This document shows, in pieces, positions 39,616 through 54,700 of a stretch of DNA of 64,000 nucleotides. Under the pieces are notes generated by a model. The model was not told the origin of the DNA, made no database searches, and saw only the letters and a list, made by a program, of their open reading frames with translations. The DNA is taken from positions 50,494,717 to 50,558,716 of the forward strand of contig JACSVZ010000002.1 in the NCBI GenBank assembly GCA_014706295.1, written 5' to 3'. How positions within the stretch are numbered: position 1 is the first letter of the stretch; each line of letters begins with the position of its first letter. The DNA is from Lycocorax pyrrhopterus obiensis (taxonomy: Eukaryota; Chordata; Aves; Passeriformes; Paradisaeidae). The translations under genes and the position numbers were made by a program.

Positions 39616-42600
39616 AACACATCTGCCCCCGTTAGAAATAAACACACAAAAATCTCCCCAGAAGCTGAAAATGTGCTTATTTTCCTCTGTTTTCACATTT
39701 TGGTTTCTGGAAACAAGGTATTCCCACAGAATAATAATAATCAGTATTATTATTATGAGTGCACCTATCTCTATGAGCCACGTGGACTTCAGTTATATAA
39801 TGTAGCAAGAGAACGAAATGAAATGTTTTGTCAAGAGCTGCATGTAGTGTTTGGGCCCAGGTGCCATATCCAGGGTAAGTGTTATGCCACTGCACACACC
39901 CCTTGGTACCACGCAGATCAGTCTGTAGCTCCTGTTAGCTTTATTTTTTCTGCTGAAGACACGAAATAGCATGAATGTTGACCTTTTAACACAAGCTTGG
40001 CTGTATGCTTGGGAAGGATTACTTATCTTTAAAATCATGGCAATTTCGTTACATCAGAGTATAAGGCTGATGGTCAAAAAGAACACTACGCCCACCTCTG
40101 CACCAGTTAAGGCTATCAGTCAAGATCATGCTGTGTCAGTAAGGAAAATAATGGTAAATAATACAAGTGATTCCCAAGGCAACTAATCCCTAGGGGACAA
40201 CATCTGAAAACATTTGGAAATAATTCTAATGACATCAAAGTCAGTAACTCATGCAGGTGCTTTGTACACCCTCACAGTACACGCTGTGAATGGTCAATTC
40301 ACAACCTGTAAAGTTGTAGGCTGAACACAGACCAGCTGCTGGATTGCAGACATCTTATTTTTTCTCTGTTCATACCAGTAAATATGATGCTGATTGTTCC
40401 TTTGTTTCCATCAGCGTAAGACTACTTGATAAAGCTGGCACTAATAATTACCAAGATGCTCTAGACAGCAAGTGCTGGGCTTGCTGCTCAGGGTTTTGAT
40501 TTTTTTTTTCACTTTGCCGTGTTCAAGAAATGTGTCCAATGGATTGTCTAAACTGGAATATTTAATTGTACTTTAGAACACATAAGTGAATAAAATGTTA
40601 AGTGGGACTTAGTTTTCCATGTGAATGGTTTTGGTTTTGCCAAATATTTAATATCAAAGTGGTTGGTAAATGTCTGATAGTAACTGATGCATCATTGCAG
40701 CCGAGCTTACCACAGAAAAGGTTCTGTCTACTCAAACGGGGCAGCTGGTGTAAACATGCTTGAGATGCTAAATATTACTCCTCTTTGACACAAATGTGAA
40801 AAACTTCCCATTTAATTTGAAACATCCTGAATACTATTGCTTAATATTGGAAATGCAACTGAGATTTATTTCAGTGGTGGAAGACTACCATTGCCTGTAG
40901 ACTCCACCCTATTACAGAAGTTTCCAGAAAAGCTATTGCTGTCCAAATGAAGAAAGTACACACAGAGAGATTTTTAAGTATGAATCTACATTCTTGCACC
41001 TTATTTTACTGATGTATAGTTAGTTATTGCTCTGGTTTTCAAAATTATCAGAAACAAGCACTTAGGAGAACTATTAGTTAATATTTGTTAAACTGATCTC
41101 TAGTGAGTCAAAAATTTTCATTTGCTCATTAAGTGACTCAATCACTATCATTAAAGCCTCCATTGCTTCAGAACTGTGATCTATTCTCAGTTTACTTCTG
41201 ATTAAATAAACAGTAAAATTACCCTAACTTCTAATAAAGTGATTCATATATCAGTTTTAAATTTTTTTTTCAAAGCCATACTGATCTCCCTTATAAAGAT
41301 CACGTAAAGTCAAGTGTTTCCTATTTTGTAATGACCTCTCAATTTTTATGGATTTAAGGAATTCTGTGAAACTATTGTTACTGTAACTGTCTTATATTAG
41401 CCTCATTCTTTCTTGTTAAGACTTTGAGAATTTGTTTAAAGGTAAGAGTTACAGACCCCTACAGATTTTCCCCTAGTAAATTAGGGCAGCCATTTTTACA
41501 AAGCATTACAAATTAATTAGGGACACTAGAGTCCTGGCTGCTTCACATTGCTGAGGCTGGTCAGAAGACTTATGTGATCTTCTTCAAGGACATGTGGTGG
41601 CTGTTGTTTTTGTTTGCTGTTCTTGACATTTCTACCCTCCAAAATTCCAGGCATCAACAATCAATCTCATTAAATTCTTGCTAAATAAAAGCTGTAAATG
41701 CAGAAATAGAAGGAGAGGAGAGGTAGGTGCTGAGCTCTGGCTCCAGCACAAAGCACAGTCCCTGTGTGCCATTAGGCAGTGAGTGATCTGCATGTGTGTG
41801 GGGACATGAGGCGAAGAAATGGGGCTCCTGCCCTCTATGTTGCTCCCATGTGCTGATTATTAGGATATTTTCATCAAAGAGGTCATTAATGGACCAGTGT
41901 TTCTCTATTGGTAGTCAGTGGTGCCCAGAATGGATAGTGTCTGTCCTTCCAAAGATAGTGGATTGGTTGAAGGGAAGGAAGAGGAAAAGAATCTTTCAAT
42001 AATGGTATCTTAACAGTAGAAACATAGTTTCTATTTCAGTATAGCTGGAGGGTTTTGAAATGTCCCACCTTTAAGTTGGAAGTATATTGTATAGCATAGC
42101 ACAACTCTTCAGAGCTGGATTAGGTATGTTGCCTCGTATTTGTGCAGCCAAACTGAGTATAGATTGACTTTTAGAGGTGCTGAGGAAATCTAAGTTTCTA
42201 TGCCTGCCGTTGGTATTCAGCACCGAAGGCACTTTATAGAAGTGCCTAACAATTATGGCTCCAAGTTTGAAAATGGGATCCTTTATAAAAAAGCACAGAA
42301 ACTTAGCAAGGTTTTTCTTCCATGAGCATAGTCTTTGGTTGCAGTGTGCTCCATACAGCTGTTGTGCCTTTTCTCTTCAGCTCTGAGCATTGCTAGTGGA
42401 AAGTGTGAAATTCTATGAAGCGAGTTTTTACAGCAGCTCATGATGGATTGAAAAGACTTGATTTCTCTTAAGGGTGTGTGTCAGAGAAAAATTGATCAAT
42501 GAAAGAGTCAAGTGCATAGTGCTAGTTGCAGGTGCAGTCTGAATTTCTGCAGTATAAGTATAAAACACCAGAAGTATTTACAGAAATATTGCCTAACAGA

Positions 42601-45600
42601 AAGCAATCAGCTGGTCCGAATGAAGCCATCAACATACCAGAATAAACCAACAGCAGGAACACCACAGCAACTAAAAAAACATGTTAATATTGCTGTCTAA
42701 TTTATAAGATCCTAACAAGAGAGAATCTAAGAATCTTTCAGTGATAATTTTGTGCAATTCTCTTCAAAGTGCATCCATGTTGTAGGGAGGCGCTATTTTT
42801 GTAAGAAACTGCAAGAGGCGCTGAAATTCTAAGATCCTGTTTTTCATCTCTAAAGATGAAGGCAAGTACACAAGGAGATTTCCCAAAGCACATAGATTCC
42901 AAGCCCCTCATGCATTAAAGAGAAGTTAGGCATGGACATGGTGTTAAAAATACTACCTGAATTGTGATTTGCAAGTTGAAATAAATAAATTCCTTTTCAA
43001 AAGCCTGCAGGAGCTGATTCCCTCCCTCTCATTTGTTTCTTTACTAGCTCTACAGAATTTGCTCTGGCAAAAAACCAAAAAAACCCATAGAGAAACCTTC
43101 AGTACTGAAAGCATTTGAAAAAATGTGGTGACTCAGAGGAAAGATGTATTGCAACCATTAACAAGTGAGGTACTGGTAGATGGGGGCAGCAGAGAACGGG
43201 ACATACTGAAGTAACACAGAACTGTCCCTTTGCCTGAACCGTCTCACGCTCCCAGCTGGACAGAGATGGGCAGGGAGCTGGTATTTAATATCACAGGCCT
43301 TGCAGTACCTCACCAGGATCTGTTCACTACCTCTATGTTTAAATGTTGATCAAAAGCAAATATTTATGAACTTAAACACCACAACCTGCAGAGATTACTA
43401 GATGCAGGAATGTATTTCAGCGAGGACTCAGCTAGTTTGTGAATTGAGGTTGTCCTCTGTTCTACAGCTGTCAATGAATTGGGCAAGTTTTCTAACCTCC
43501 ATTCTACCCAGTGATTGCTGAGAGTTTTAGAGAAACGTGCCAGTGAAAGCTGAATGTAGGTGGAGTATAGGAGAGACAAGGCACCTTACCTTCATGCTGC
43601 TAAAATAATGTAAATCCCGCCGACCCTGCCCAGCAATGAATGTGCTCGAGCCCTGCTATTCTCCTACCCTGTTCTAGATCTGTGAAATGGCATCAAAGCC
43701 AGGAATGGGAAGAGCAGCTCCTCACCAGAACAGGACAGATACTGTTGGCTGTGAAGCCACCCCCACTTTTCGTTTTCATGGGCAATTTTAAGCCTTTGTC
43801 ATTTGGTTATGAACTCTGTCTCTCATGCTGGGTCTAGCACAGTCAGACAAGAAAACAGTGACATCTGGACAACTGTTAAAATATGCTCAGGGAAGAAATT
43901 TGTTTGAAACAGCAGAAGATGAAAAATTATAGTGTTATCTCAGAGAAATACTAAGTTTCTGCATTAATATTGTATTAAATATTAACATTAAAAGTATATA
44001 GTAATATTATTGCATTAATAAATATTAATGTCAAGTTTCTGCATTTTTAAAGACATGTTTAAAAGTTGCTCAATTATTGTTGCACAGTAATCACAGAATC
44101 TGCTGCAATTGCTTTATAGTATTGTAACCTTCAAAGGTACTGGGTAGTGAGGATTTTAGATATGAAAAGCTGAGGAGTCCCAAAACCATTACAGCTAAGC
44201 TGTGTAGTAATCATGACTTTTAAAACAAGGGCTGATATCTTTCTTTGTAACTCTCTCAGTCTTTGCATTTCTATCATTAAAGAAGCAATGTATGTCACCA
44301 TAAACATTTTCTTTTTCCCTTCTCTACATTTTCTTTTGTCTTTCTTTAATAATCTTTCGATTTCATATCCTCAATTTTTTTTTTTACCATTTCTAATCCT
44401 AAACGTTTTACCAGGCTATATGACATTTTCTATTAAAAAGCAAAGCAAAACAAAACAGCAAACCTAGTTCTGGGCATTTCTCCTTGATTTTCTGGATATT
44501 TTTCATTTCTGACCTTTTCTTCTCTGATATTTTGTTTCTCTTACTAAATTTGAAATTACCCTTTTGCACTTTTTCTCATTCATATTTATCTTTTCCAGTC
44601 ATCAGTGTCTTTCTTTTTACTGCCTCCTTAGTCTTCCAAACTTGTTTAACTCTGTCTTCAGTCTGGTTTACCTTTGAGAATCATGAATGGTAACACTGAG
44701 AACATGACAGAAAATGTTCAGGTTGACTTCAAAGACTGAAAGACAATCCTTGGAATAAGAAAAAGAGAAGATATCATTGGTGTGAAGGATAGGCTCAGGG
44801 GACAGTTTCAATTGATCAAAATGTCCTTGATCTTGGAGAACCTCAAACAGCAGATGAGCAATATACAAATTTAATGAATGTCCTTCTTAATGCCTTTGGT
44901 GAATCAGGTTAATACCCATATCTCCATTTTGCAATTAAACGCAGACAAAAAAAATCATATTCCTGGTCTTAAACTTGATATTAATCTAGGGTTTATATGC
45001 TTATATAAGATTTCTCAAGGGCAAATTTCATCAAAACAGGAAACAAGGTTTGCAAGATGAATTTCTAATTGTGCTCAATTTAGTAACCTAAAAGAAAAAC
45101 AGCAGCCTGATTATCAGAATTACTGAGTACCCACAGTTTTTGCATAGCTTATATGCAGCAACTAAACTCAGTGGCTCTGGCAAAGAGATCAACTTTATTA
45201 GAGTAGCTACAGTCAGGCCATTGGTTTTGAAATGTTTATCTGCAAGAGCTTGCTACAAGTTGCATAGAAAACCTGGGAGAGCCATCATTCAGATCTCGGG
45301 TTTCCAGCTGTTAACTGTTCATTAATCATGGGTCATCCTTGGGTTTTTTAATTACACATAGTGCGGTGGTACTATGGATAGTCTTACAAAATACAAACAG
45401 GCAAATAATTTTGTACGTGGCATGCTGGAATTTTCACAGGGTTTCTCTGTCGTAAACTCTGTTTCAGCTTGCAATCCTGCAGAGGTATCATTACAGAAGC
45501 TAAAGTAACACACCTGCCAGAGCCCTATAAGGATGTGGCTGGGTCTGTTTTCAGTTTAGCTCCACATCATCTGAAAGCTGGATTAAGTCTATGCATACAC

Positions 45601-46352
45601 AATAACCTCCTTTGGCAGTGCCTACAGCTAGCAGCAATAACTCCTTCAAATTCCTTCCCAGATCTCAAAAACAGTGAAAAGACCATGTCTGTTTATGAAA
45701 GGCAGACGTGAGGTCTGGAGAAGTGGGGTGATTGGCTTATGCTGTAGCCAAAAGCAGATGCCGAACCATCTTGCTGTCCTGCTGCTAGGCAGGTCTTTGG
45801 CCATGGTCCCTGACCTCAGCAGGTTGGCTGCCTGGATGAGGATGAGTGGCAGCAGCAGGAAAGAGACGAGTATGGAAGCAGGAAAGCTCAGTCAGGACTC
45901 AGCTGCCTTTGATGTTGCAGCCTCAGGAGAAGAGGTGTCGCGTTTCCGGGGTTCAGCAGGGAGCTGTGTGAAGCTTACCGAAGGAAAAGGAGGGAGAGAG
46001 GCAGCGGAGGTTGTATCCTTGCTGTTGAACAGTGGCATGTTCATTAGGCCATAGCAGTTGTGCAGTGGAAAGGTGAAGCAGGCACAACCTGAGCTGATTA
46101 AGCTGTTTGGGGGAATTGAGATTGCGGGAGGTGAGTGAAAAGAAGACTAACATGTCAAAATAGTGTCCTGTTAATTCTAACTGGTTTTCTAATCAGATTC
46201 ATTTTAGAACAGAAAGAACACATTTACTGCTTGGAATTACCTTAAATCAATTTAAGTAATGCTTAGAAAATACTACAAAAGATGCTTAAAGAAACTGAAT
46301 TATTCACCTGCAAGATTCCTGTCTGTTTTTATCTTTTACAGTGATTTCTGCA

Positions 46353-46409
46353 CTGTGATTTAGAAATGGAAAATTATGGATTTGCTGTGATTTAGAAATG
46401 GAAAATTAT
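46353..46409 (+). repeat. 32-bp period direct repeat
   Basis: CTGTGATTTAGAAATGGAAA followed by ATTAT occurs at 46353 and again at 46385, identical over 25 nt. This is a small tandem duplication. Confidence 0.9.
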
Positions 46410-46735
46410 TAGCATAAGCTATATATGATCCACCAGCTATGAGGATAAACCTGATGCCTCTTCTGGGGTGCTTGTTTTTATTGGCAGGAGTATTTTGTAA
46501 TGACCCAAGTATCCTAAGCAGGGCAGATGCCGGGGATGCTATCATACCTAGGTGATGTGGGACAGGCTATGATTGTGATCTGATTGCCACTCTGAGCCTT
46601 GGCTTAGGCCTTGTCTTAGATGTTCTGGGTTTGGTTTTGCTCCCTCCCTTTGGAATGTTGCAAATAGAAATAAAATTAATCTTATAAATACAAATAAAAG
46701 CTAACACACAAATACCAAGCTCCTAAAGATAATAC

Positions 46736-46752
46736 ATATATATATATATATA
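46736..46752. repeat. (AT)n microsatellite
   Basis: A short uninterrupted AT dinucleotide run is followed by TTTATTTATG. Confidence 0.9.
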
Positions 46753-49360
46753 TTTATTTATGCACATTTAATACAATCTTTAATTAATGTTTTTGTCCCC
46801 AAAAGGACATGCTGCAGCTTACCAGGAAGGCCACAGCTGGCTTCTTCAAGAAGAAGATTGGTCTGTTCTTGGCTGTTTCCACATAGCTGTCAACATTTCA
46901 ATAAGCTCATGTTTTAAAAGGTTTGCAGACAAATCTTTCTCTCCCCCCTTGCCCTTTCCTCCCCTGCCCAGCTGCTGCTTTCGCTTCACATCAGGCGTGA
47001 TGCTATGTCCCCAGTTGGAAATGGGAAGTAAAATGACCAGTTTAATGAGGTGAAACGCCCCACAGACTAGACTGTCTCCAAACCTCTGTGCCCCACAGTG
47101 GTACTTGAGACATTGCCAGTGTCTTGGTCCAGCTAGGTGTCAGCTTTTTCAGCTGCTTGGTGTTTCTAGGTCAAGTCTGGCTAAGCAGAAGAGATTGCAC
47201 TGTCACCCATGGTGAATGGTGACCTATTACAGGCAATAACCTGGTATGCATGTCTATTTTAATAGATCTGAAAGCTCTTCAAGTGAAAGATCTCAGGGAT
47301 AGGGAGGGTACTCCAGATTTTTTTGTTTTTAAATGGTTCTTATTCTTGAGGTTTTGCTAAATCTAACACTGACCTTTCCAGTTCCCCAATTCTAATGGCG
47401 TATATTATAACCAGCTATGAATCTGGTCCTAAAGAAGAAAAAAAAAGGAAAACACACTCATAAAGCAGGGAACAAATTAATGCCTAAACAGTTTAAATAA
47501 ATGCTGTGTTAAAATAAACAATTTCAGGTATCATTCGCCTGGAAAAGTTTTTAAAGAATTCAATGAAACTGTAATGTTATCTCACTAAGTAATAATTCAG
47601 TTCAATTTTTCTCAGTGTGGAAAATCTTTTCAACATAAGCATGTCTCTTCACAGTTCTAAAGAAAAGTTAATGAAACTTTAAAAAAAGAAAAATATCCCC
47701 ACCCTACACAACTCTCAAGCTCTCAAATTAAAAAAAAAGGAGTTTTTTATCTTTGCTGCACAGAGACTTTGAAATACATTTGCCTAGCAAATAGCGGAGT
47801 TAATTCATCCAGTCTGTTGCACAGGTCGGGTAAGTCCAGTCCTTTATATGATGAGGGTACCAGAAGGTGTTAACAGAAATGAACATGCCCCAGTTAGAGT
47901 ACAGTGAAAGCTCTTGCTGATCACACTTTGTATCGCAGAGCCTACAGCTCCTTAAGTTTGTTTCAAAGTGCTCTAGAAATTTCTGTGTTCGAATTTTAGT
48001 TGCATTTCAGAACAGACACCATTTAATTTTTTTCAGCCAATTTGTTCCAGAATCACTGCTCCTTAAGTTTATACAACATGAGTACCCGTACAGTTATTAG
48101 TTAAAAAAACTGAAAAAACCCTTATATATTGTTTTTACTGGTAGCAAATACTTTGTGACATAAAATTTTGAGATCTTTAAAAAAAAAGCCAACCTGTCAT
48201 CCTCAGTATCATTATTTTCATTCAATCTGAAGATTATTAGCTGTTGACTTCCATACCTTAAACAAGGTGGACATCATCTGTGTTGCACAACTGGGTACTG
48301 GAAGTCTTCTTTCTTTGTGTCACTTTCAGATACCGACACAAGAAGGGAAGCAACTGAAAACGTTCTGGTGAAAATAATAGATTAAAAGTCTTCCTGTTGA
48401 CATGGGGATGGGAGTGAATCAAAGTCACTACACTTAAAATGCTGTCAGAAAGTGTAACTGGTTAAAAAACTATGAGCCTGTGCCATTAAAGGAGGACAAT
48501 TTGGGGAGGAATCATTTCAAATCTCCATAATTTATGTTTGGTTGTCATTTCATTTAATTTCATCATTTAACAAACTCTAGGAAATGGAAATAATGACCTC
48601 AGGTATGTGGTATGTATCCAGCCATCCCCTGGACAAAGAAGATACTGGCTGCTCCTGTGGCTAAGACCAGCTCCATGGATATCCTTTCACTGTCCCCTCC
48701 TGAATTCTGACTGGAGACCTGTCCCCTACAACTGTTAGGCACCTATAAAAGGTCTTATTTTCCCCATAAATTAATGTTTCTTCCTATCTGGGGAGATAAG
48801 ATGTGGACTTTTTTTCTCATTTATCCAGAAGGATGAATTCTCAACAGCAGGTATAGGTAAAGGTGAGAAAAATTGCAATTTTCATAGCACTCTCAACACA
48901 AGAATTCCTTCTTAGGATGCTGTGTGAAAAAAAAATCACCAGCAATATTTAAAAAATAAATGTGAAAGTTACATATAGGATAATTATTTTCAATTCTGGA
49001 TGCAGGAAAATACTATGGTATTTTTCACACAGAGACGTGGGTGTAAGTATATGTGTATTTATTAGTTAATAATTTTTTCAAGGTATTTTTCAGTCTGCCA
49101 TGAAAGAATAGAAGATGAATAGAAAAATGATCAGCAGGGAAAGGCAAACATGGGCTGACTTCCAGCTGTTTCTTGTAATAGCAAGCTATCAGTCAGATGA
49201 AAATAATATATCTGTATTTTGCATATGCACTTCCACAGAGGCAAGTAGGAGAATTTTTGGTTTAATCCCCTCAGAGCATAATCTCCATTCTGATCTACTC
49301 AGTGTCCCTAAATGCAACTTCGGTAAATACAGGTCATAATGATTTTTTTTGTTGAAGTTT

Positions 49361-49388
49361 ATTGATTGATTGATTGGTTGATTGATTG
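49361..49388 (+). repeat. (ATTG)7 tetranucleotide repeat
   Basis: Seven ATTG-type units, one carrying a substitution (GGTTG), lie after a T-rich stretch. Confidence 0.9.
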
Positions 49389-50467
49389 CAGGGGGATATC
49401 CTGGAAGTATGTTATTAAATTTCTTCTTCTGAGATAGAAGGAATAATGAAGTCTTTCATCTCCTTGGGAAAATTCTTTGATCGGGCAACAGGTAGCAAGA
49501 GCTTCTACTCACCCTGCAAGTACTCTGCACAGCAAATATTTGCCTTCAGAATGAAGTAGCATCAGTGCTAGGTGTTTTCAGGTCATCGTGTGCTGCAGGG
49601 GACAAGAAGACAATCCAACCCATGGGCCATTCTGGAACCCTCTTCCACCTTTTCCTGGCTTCATTGACACGAGCTAGAGCATATACCTGTAAAATATGTA
49701 CCTTGTTTGCAAAATCCATGATGATCTCTTTTTGGTTGCTGTTACTTGGAAGAAATAAACGGTTTTCCCAAACCCATGGGAAGCTTCTCTGTGAGGAACC
49801 CAGGGCTGGGTGAGAAATCAGAGGCATTTTGCTGATGTCTCTTGTTTTGTTGGCAACCCCTTGTCACTTCACCATGCCACACTGTGTTTGGCTGTGGTTT
49901 ATAGATGCATACAGAGAAGCGATCCCTAAAACTACCTTAGCACAGGACCACGCTAAGTACATGGCTGGCTGTATGATTGAGAAACAGATTGGATCAGCAG
50001 CAGCTTAAGTGTCGTCTGGTTTAAATGAGGCAATAGGACTGATGCAAATTATTTGCTTAAGATATTCCCAGCAGTTTTAAAAACAAAACTTGGTTGTGCT
50101 AAGAAAACCAAAAGTCTGGGAGTAATATTTTTGAAGTGGGCAAGACTTGTCTTCATTGTATCTTCTGTCAGAGCAAAAGCTGGCGCTGAGGGTCTGTAAT
50201 GGGAATATTGCAGGCTCCACAGTACTGTCCTACAAAGTGTTTTTTTCATCACTGATGAATGTGGTACATTGCTTTTGTTTATGAGATCTACTGCTTATAA
50301 GTAGTTGGCTGAAATAGTTCATGCTGTGTCTAATTTTTGTGTACATGTATTTTAATATATGCAAGTGCCCACCTCTTCATGCACATATGTACACACATGT
50401 ATGTATGTTCTATGCCCATATGAGAACACACACAAGCTCACACTATATCCACAGACTTAGAAGCATG

Positions 50468-50600
50468 GAATCACAGATGGTTTGGGTTGGAAGGAACCTT
50501 AAAGGTCATCTAGTTCCAAACCCCCTGCCACCAGCAGGTACACCTTCTACTCGACCACGTTGCTCAAAGCTCCTTCCAGTCTGCACTTCTGATGGGTTTT
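50468..50600 (-). repeat. CR1 LINE 3' terminal fragment
   Basis: Read on the minus strand it ends with GATGACCTTTAAGGTTCCTT and CCAACCCAAACCATCTGTGA, the usual CR1 terminus, preceded by GCTTTGAGCAACGTGGTCGA. Only the last 130 or so bases of the element are present. Confidence 0.88.
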
Positions 50601-51529
50601 TGGCCCAAATATGTTGCTGAGCAGCTCCATGATCTTACAGTGTAAGTAGCTGTACAATTTAACAACAGAAGCCAAGCTGATGAGAGAACGTCATGGGTCA
50701 CAGCTTGGGCATCGATGGAGATTAGGCATGCTGTAGATTAGCTCAAAGGCATCCAAGTGCCAGGAGGGCCTGCTGTGTAAACTACAACCCTTCTGTAAAA
50801 ATATGGCACCACTGCTTGTTTGCTTTCAGGAGCTTTTTATCAACAACCCTGGTCTAATGTACTTATCAAGACTACCACACATTAGAAAATAGCCATCAGA
50901 CCATGGCTGAACTACCATGGTATTTGCCCAGAAGGTTCTCTCATGCATCATATATGAAGTTTAAATAAAAGTTGCAGAGACAATTCATTATTCACATTGT
51001 TCACAACCTTTTCTGAAATTTCTTCAAACTCTTTGAACAGTAACAGCAGCCTGATTACTTTTACACCAGCCCATCTTTTTAACCCCAAAAGCACAATTTA
51101 CATGAGAGTTATCTTTACAGAATAGTCTAGAGAAGCAGCACTCCCAGAGAGTTGATACAGTCAGGATAAAATATCCTTGAAGTTCCTGAAATGTGGAAGG
51201 CAAGTTACTGTGTTCTTTAGATCTTGTCTTCAAAATCTTGTATTTCCCTTTCATTCACAACCCATTCCCACAGGAAAGCATTGAGGGGATGAACTTTGTG
51301 TGAAAGTTGGCTTTCTGTCACGACAGTGCACGTGGTTCCCGTACCTTCCCTAAAGATGACCCATCCAGAACAGAAAAGCACTTGAATTCTCGGAAAGACT
51401 GGCGCAGTATGAGAAGGCAAGTTTGGCAGGAAACATGGTGAAAAAAGCTGATTCTATAAATTTATGGACATTTCTGATATAGCCAACTGTCAAAGAAATA
51501 TTAAAAGACAGTAAGTATATCTATAAATA

Positions 51530-51715
51530 ATGTAACATAATGTAATACAACATAGCATAGCAGAGTCCAGAGTATGTATTATAGTCATACTAATAATACA
51601 TAATGTAATATGTGGTGTATATGGTATATAATATGCTATATATCATACATTATCTTCTATCACATGCTATATAAATATGTGAGTGTGTATATATTTTATA
51701 TATATATACATTTTA
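51530..51715. repeat. TA-rich low-complexity cluster
   Basis: This is a run of imperfect TATA, ATGTAATA and GTATATGG phrases ending in TATATATATACATTTTAG. It looks like a decayed microsatellite. Confidence 0.75.
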
Positions 51716-54700
51716 GTGTCAGAATCAGTTGATTTACCCAGTGGACCTACCACTCCTGCCCACATCCCTCTTTTCCTAGCAGTGCTTCTGTGTTTTCATA
51801 ATGGCTGCCCAGAGCTTTTGGCACTATAAGTGTGAATTCAGCTATGCATTTGTAATGAGTAGCAGGAAAATTTCTAATACTTTCAGTAATATTAATAAAA
51901 ATTCTTCTAACTGAACTTTCATGCTAATCTTATATGTCTGTATTAGCAATATAACTGGAAAAAAAAAGCCATCCCAGAGACACTTAAAAATATTCAGGGA
52001 TTTTCAGGTGCATTTATGAAAGCTAAATCAGGTATTTTTTCTTCAGCTTATTAGCTGTTCATCTACAGTTAATGGTACTTGCTTTTAATGTTTTTAAGGC
52101 TTTTTTTTTTTTTAAATCCCCTCCAAGCACTTAACCTCCATCCTGTAAATTCTCTTAATTCTTCCGGGGTAGAGGAAAAGTCCTTTGAATGTAAGACAAG
52201 CATGGCACCTTTAAAACCCAAGCTGCAGGAGAAATAATTGAATTTAGCAGGAGCTACAGTTTCTACATTATTGTGTGGTAAATCGGAAAAAAGACCCATG
52301 ATAACTGCTCAATATTTCATTCCTTGACTGCATCCACATAGCATAGCAAAATATTTAGTTCATGAGATGGCAACAATATCTCATGATCTTTGTAGAAATA
52401 CAGTCTAAACTTACATAGTTGGAAATAATTTACAGACTTTGGACAATGGATGTTGCAGAATAACTATGTTATAGATTAAAAAAAAAAATCCATGCAGATG
52501 CAGGCTTTGAGTTTCATCTTGAATATGTCTCATTTCTCTGTATGTGCCCCTGAGTTCCAGGTCAGCTAACCAGTGGTGATGCTACCTGTAATGCAACCTG
52601 TAAGTTCAGGATGACTGTAAAGCTTTGATACACTCTAAAATTATTAAATTATCATAGTTATTAAATTCTTACAATGCTTTTGTGGAGGCTGGTGTGTATT
52701 TACCTTCCGCATGTGTAAGAATGTGTTTTTATTAACTCTCAGTCCTGTATTCTTAGCCAAGGACGCTGAACTCTGACTGCATTCTTATCGTGCTTTTCGT
52801 TGTTAATAGCCATGCTCCAGACCAAAATAAGCCCTCAGCCACGCCCAAACACCTTTGCTCTCTGTGTTAGCTTTGCACACACCCTGGCTGAACCTGCACT
52901 TGGGCAATTGCTTCCAATTTTCTTGAGGAGCCGCAGGAGAAAGTTAATGCCCGGCTTAACTTTGCCATTAAAAGCAGCAGGTGTGATTTAGCACAGTCTA
53001 GAAGCAGAGCAGTTACTGAAATTTTTGTCCTGTCATTTCACATTGTTGAACACAGGATAAATCCACACTTTTGGACAAGTTTTGGCATTGCCATAATCAG
53101 TTCTCACTGGTCTGCTAGTGTAAATCAGTCATCACAACCCGGTCAACCAGTCCCTTGAGAAATCCAATTACATATGGAAGCGAGAGTCTGTTGGTGCATT
53201 TCCACATCACTTAGTTAAATAATGCTCTGGTCAGTCTCACAACTCACCTGCCGTGCCTCTCACCTACCATGGCTGCTTCGCTCTGCCACCTTGCCCAGGG
53301 CTGAATCTTGAAAACAAGGTTCATTTGAAGATGAACTGAGACTGCACCCTGGTTGTACTGTGCAAGCCAAGAACATAAAATACAACGCCTCATTTCTATA
53401 GCCATCAGAGCAATTGCTTGCTTGCTGGTTAATTTTGCCCAAGTTTCTCTGATTGCTGGAGAGAAAAGATAATAAGTATATTTCATGTTTGGTGGCCTGG
53501 TTGGTGAGATGGATTTAAAACTCAAACTTTCCTGTGCTGGAGATGAGAGCAGGATGGAGTAGGGGATGAAGCAGTACTGCAAATACTTGATATCATTCCT
53601 TTCTTCAAGGAAAGGTGATGGTTGGAGACGATAACCTGAACTTGGTAGTTCATTAAAGCTTCCTAATATAGCAGTGTTTTAGAAGGTGTAGGGACGAATA
53701 GAAGGGAAAAAAAAGGAAGGAAAGCCAAGGAAATGGGCTTGGGCATATGCTGGACCTGACTGTGGCTGATGCTTTGGACATGAAGACTCATCAGCACATT
53801 CATCAATCATTTGTAGAAGCTCACTCAAGACTCCAAATATTTCATATCATGCTGTGGACAACATGCAGGCTGGGGACAGCTGTGTCAGGACAGCCCAGGC
53901 GTTCAGGGCAGGCAACTTCATAACTCACTACAAAACTTCATGTGGATGTGCCCTCTGACTTGACTGCTGCTGGTAACCAGTTTATCTATGTTAGTAGCAC
54001 ATACTGTCCTGAAGGTGAATAGGAGAATAGGAAGGATAAGAGTAGGAAGAGGAGAGCTGGAAGTAGCAGAAAATCAACTGAGGATTTTTTAAAATGGATT
54101 TATGGTTTCAGAGAACTTTGTCGAAGATAAACACTGTGGTGTTGCCATTTGATCCTGCCCACTTGGTGAGAGCATTTTTGTTTCCCGTAGGCCCCCAAAA
54201 GACTTGAGTCTTCATATTCCACTTGCACTAATTTATATCAACTGCCTTGGATATTTTTGCTTTTTATTTACTTTACTTCTCATTTAGTTTTCTATAGCAA
54301 CAGAACTCATCTCCTTAAAGTTTAACAAAACATAACTCCTTGGTGTCTCAGAAAAAATCTAAATGGCAATTGGCAGGAAAGCATTATATAAAAGCAACTC
54401 AGATTGTTTATGTTACTATTTGCACTGGACCAGAGCATTTCTAAAGACAGCTAATCTGTGTATTCATCTCCATGGCCCATTAAGGTAAGTCGAAGAAGAG
54501 TCAGCCATAGCATTCATTTGCTTGGGGTTATTGGTCTGAGGAACTCAGAGACAACAGCCCCTACAACGAGGGGATAGAAAGGATGTCCTCCTGAGCCAAA
54601 ACAAGCAAGTAAATCTTTCATCCCCTCAGAATAGCAGAAAGCAATCAAAAGATGCATGTTGTGACAAGCATCCAGCAGTTCAATCAATGTGTGTGCAGGA

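Larger units (their letters stand above)
37108..50467. other. Intergenic, no gene recognised
   Basis: This holds short simple repeats and one strong inverted repeat at 39582-39615. The somewhat GC-richer patch at about 45.67-46.05 kb contains a 126-codon plus-strand open frame of unknown meaning. No protein family was recognised in any frame. In mammals the sequence between CUL1 and its upstream neighbour CNTNAP2 is likewise long and gene-poor. Confidence 0.65.
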
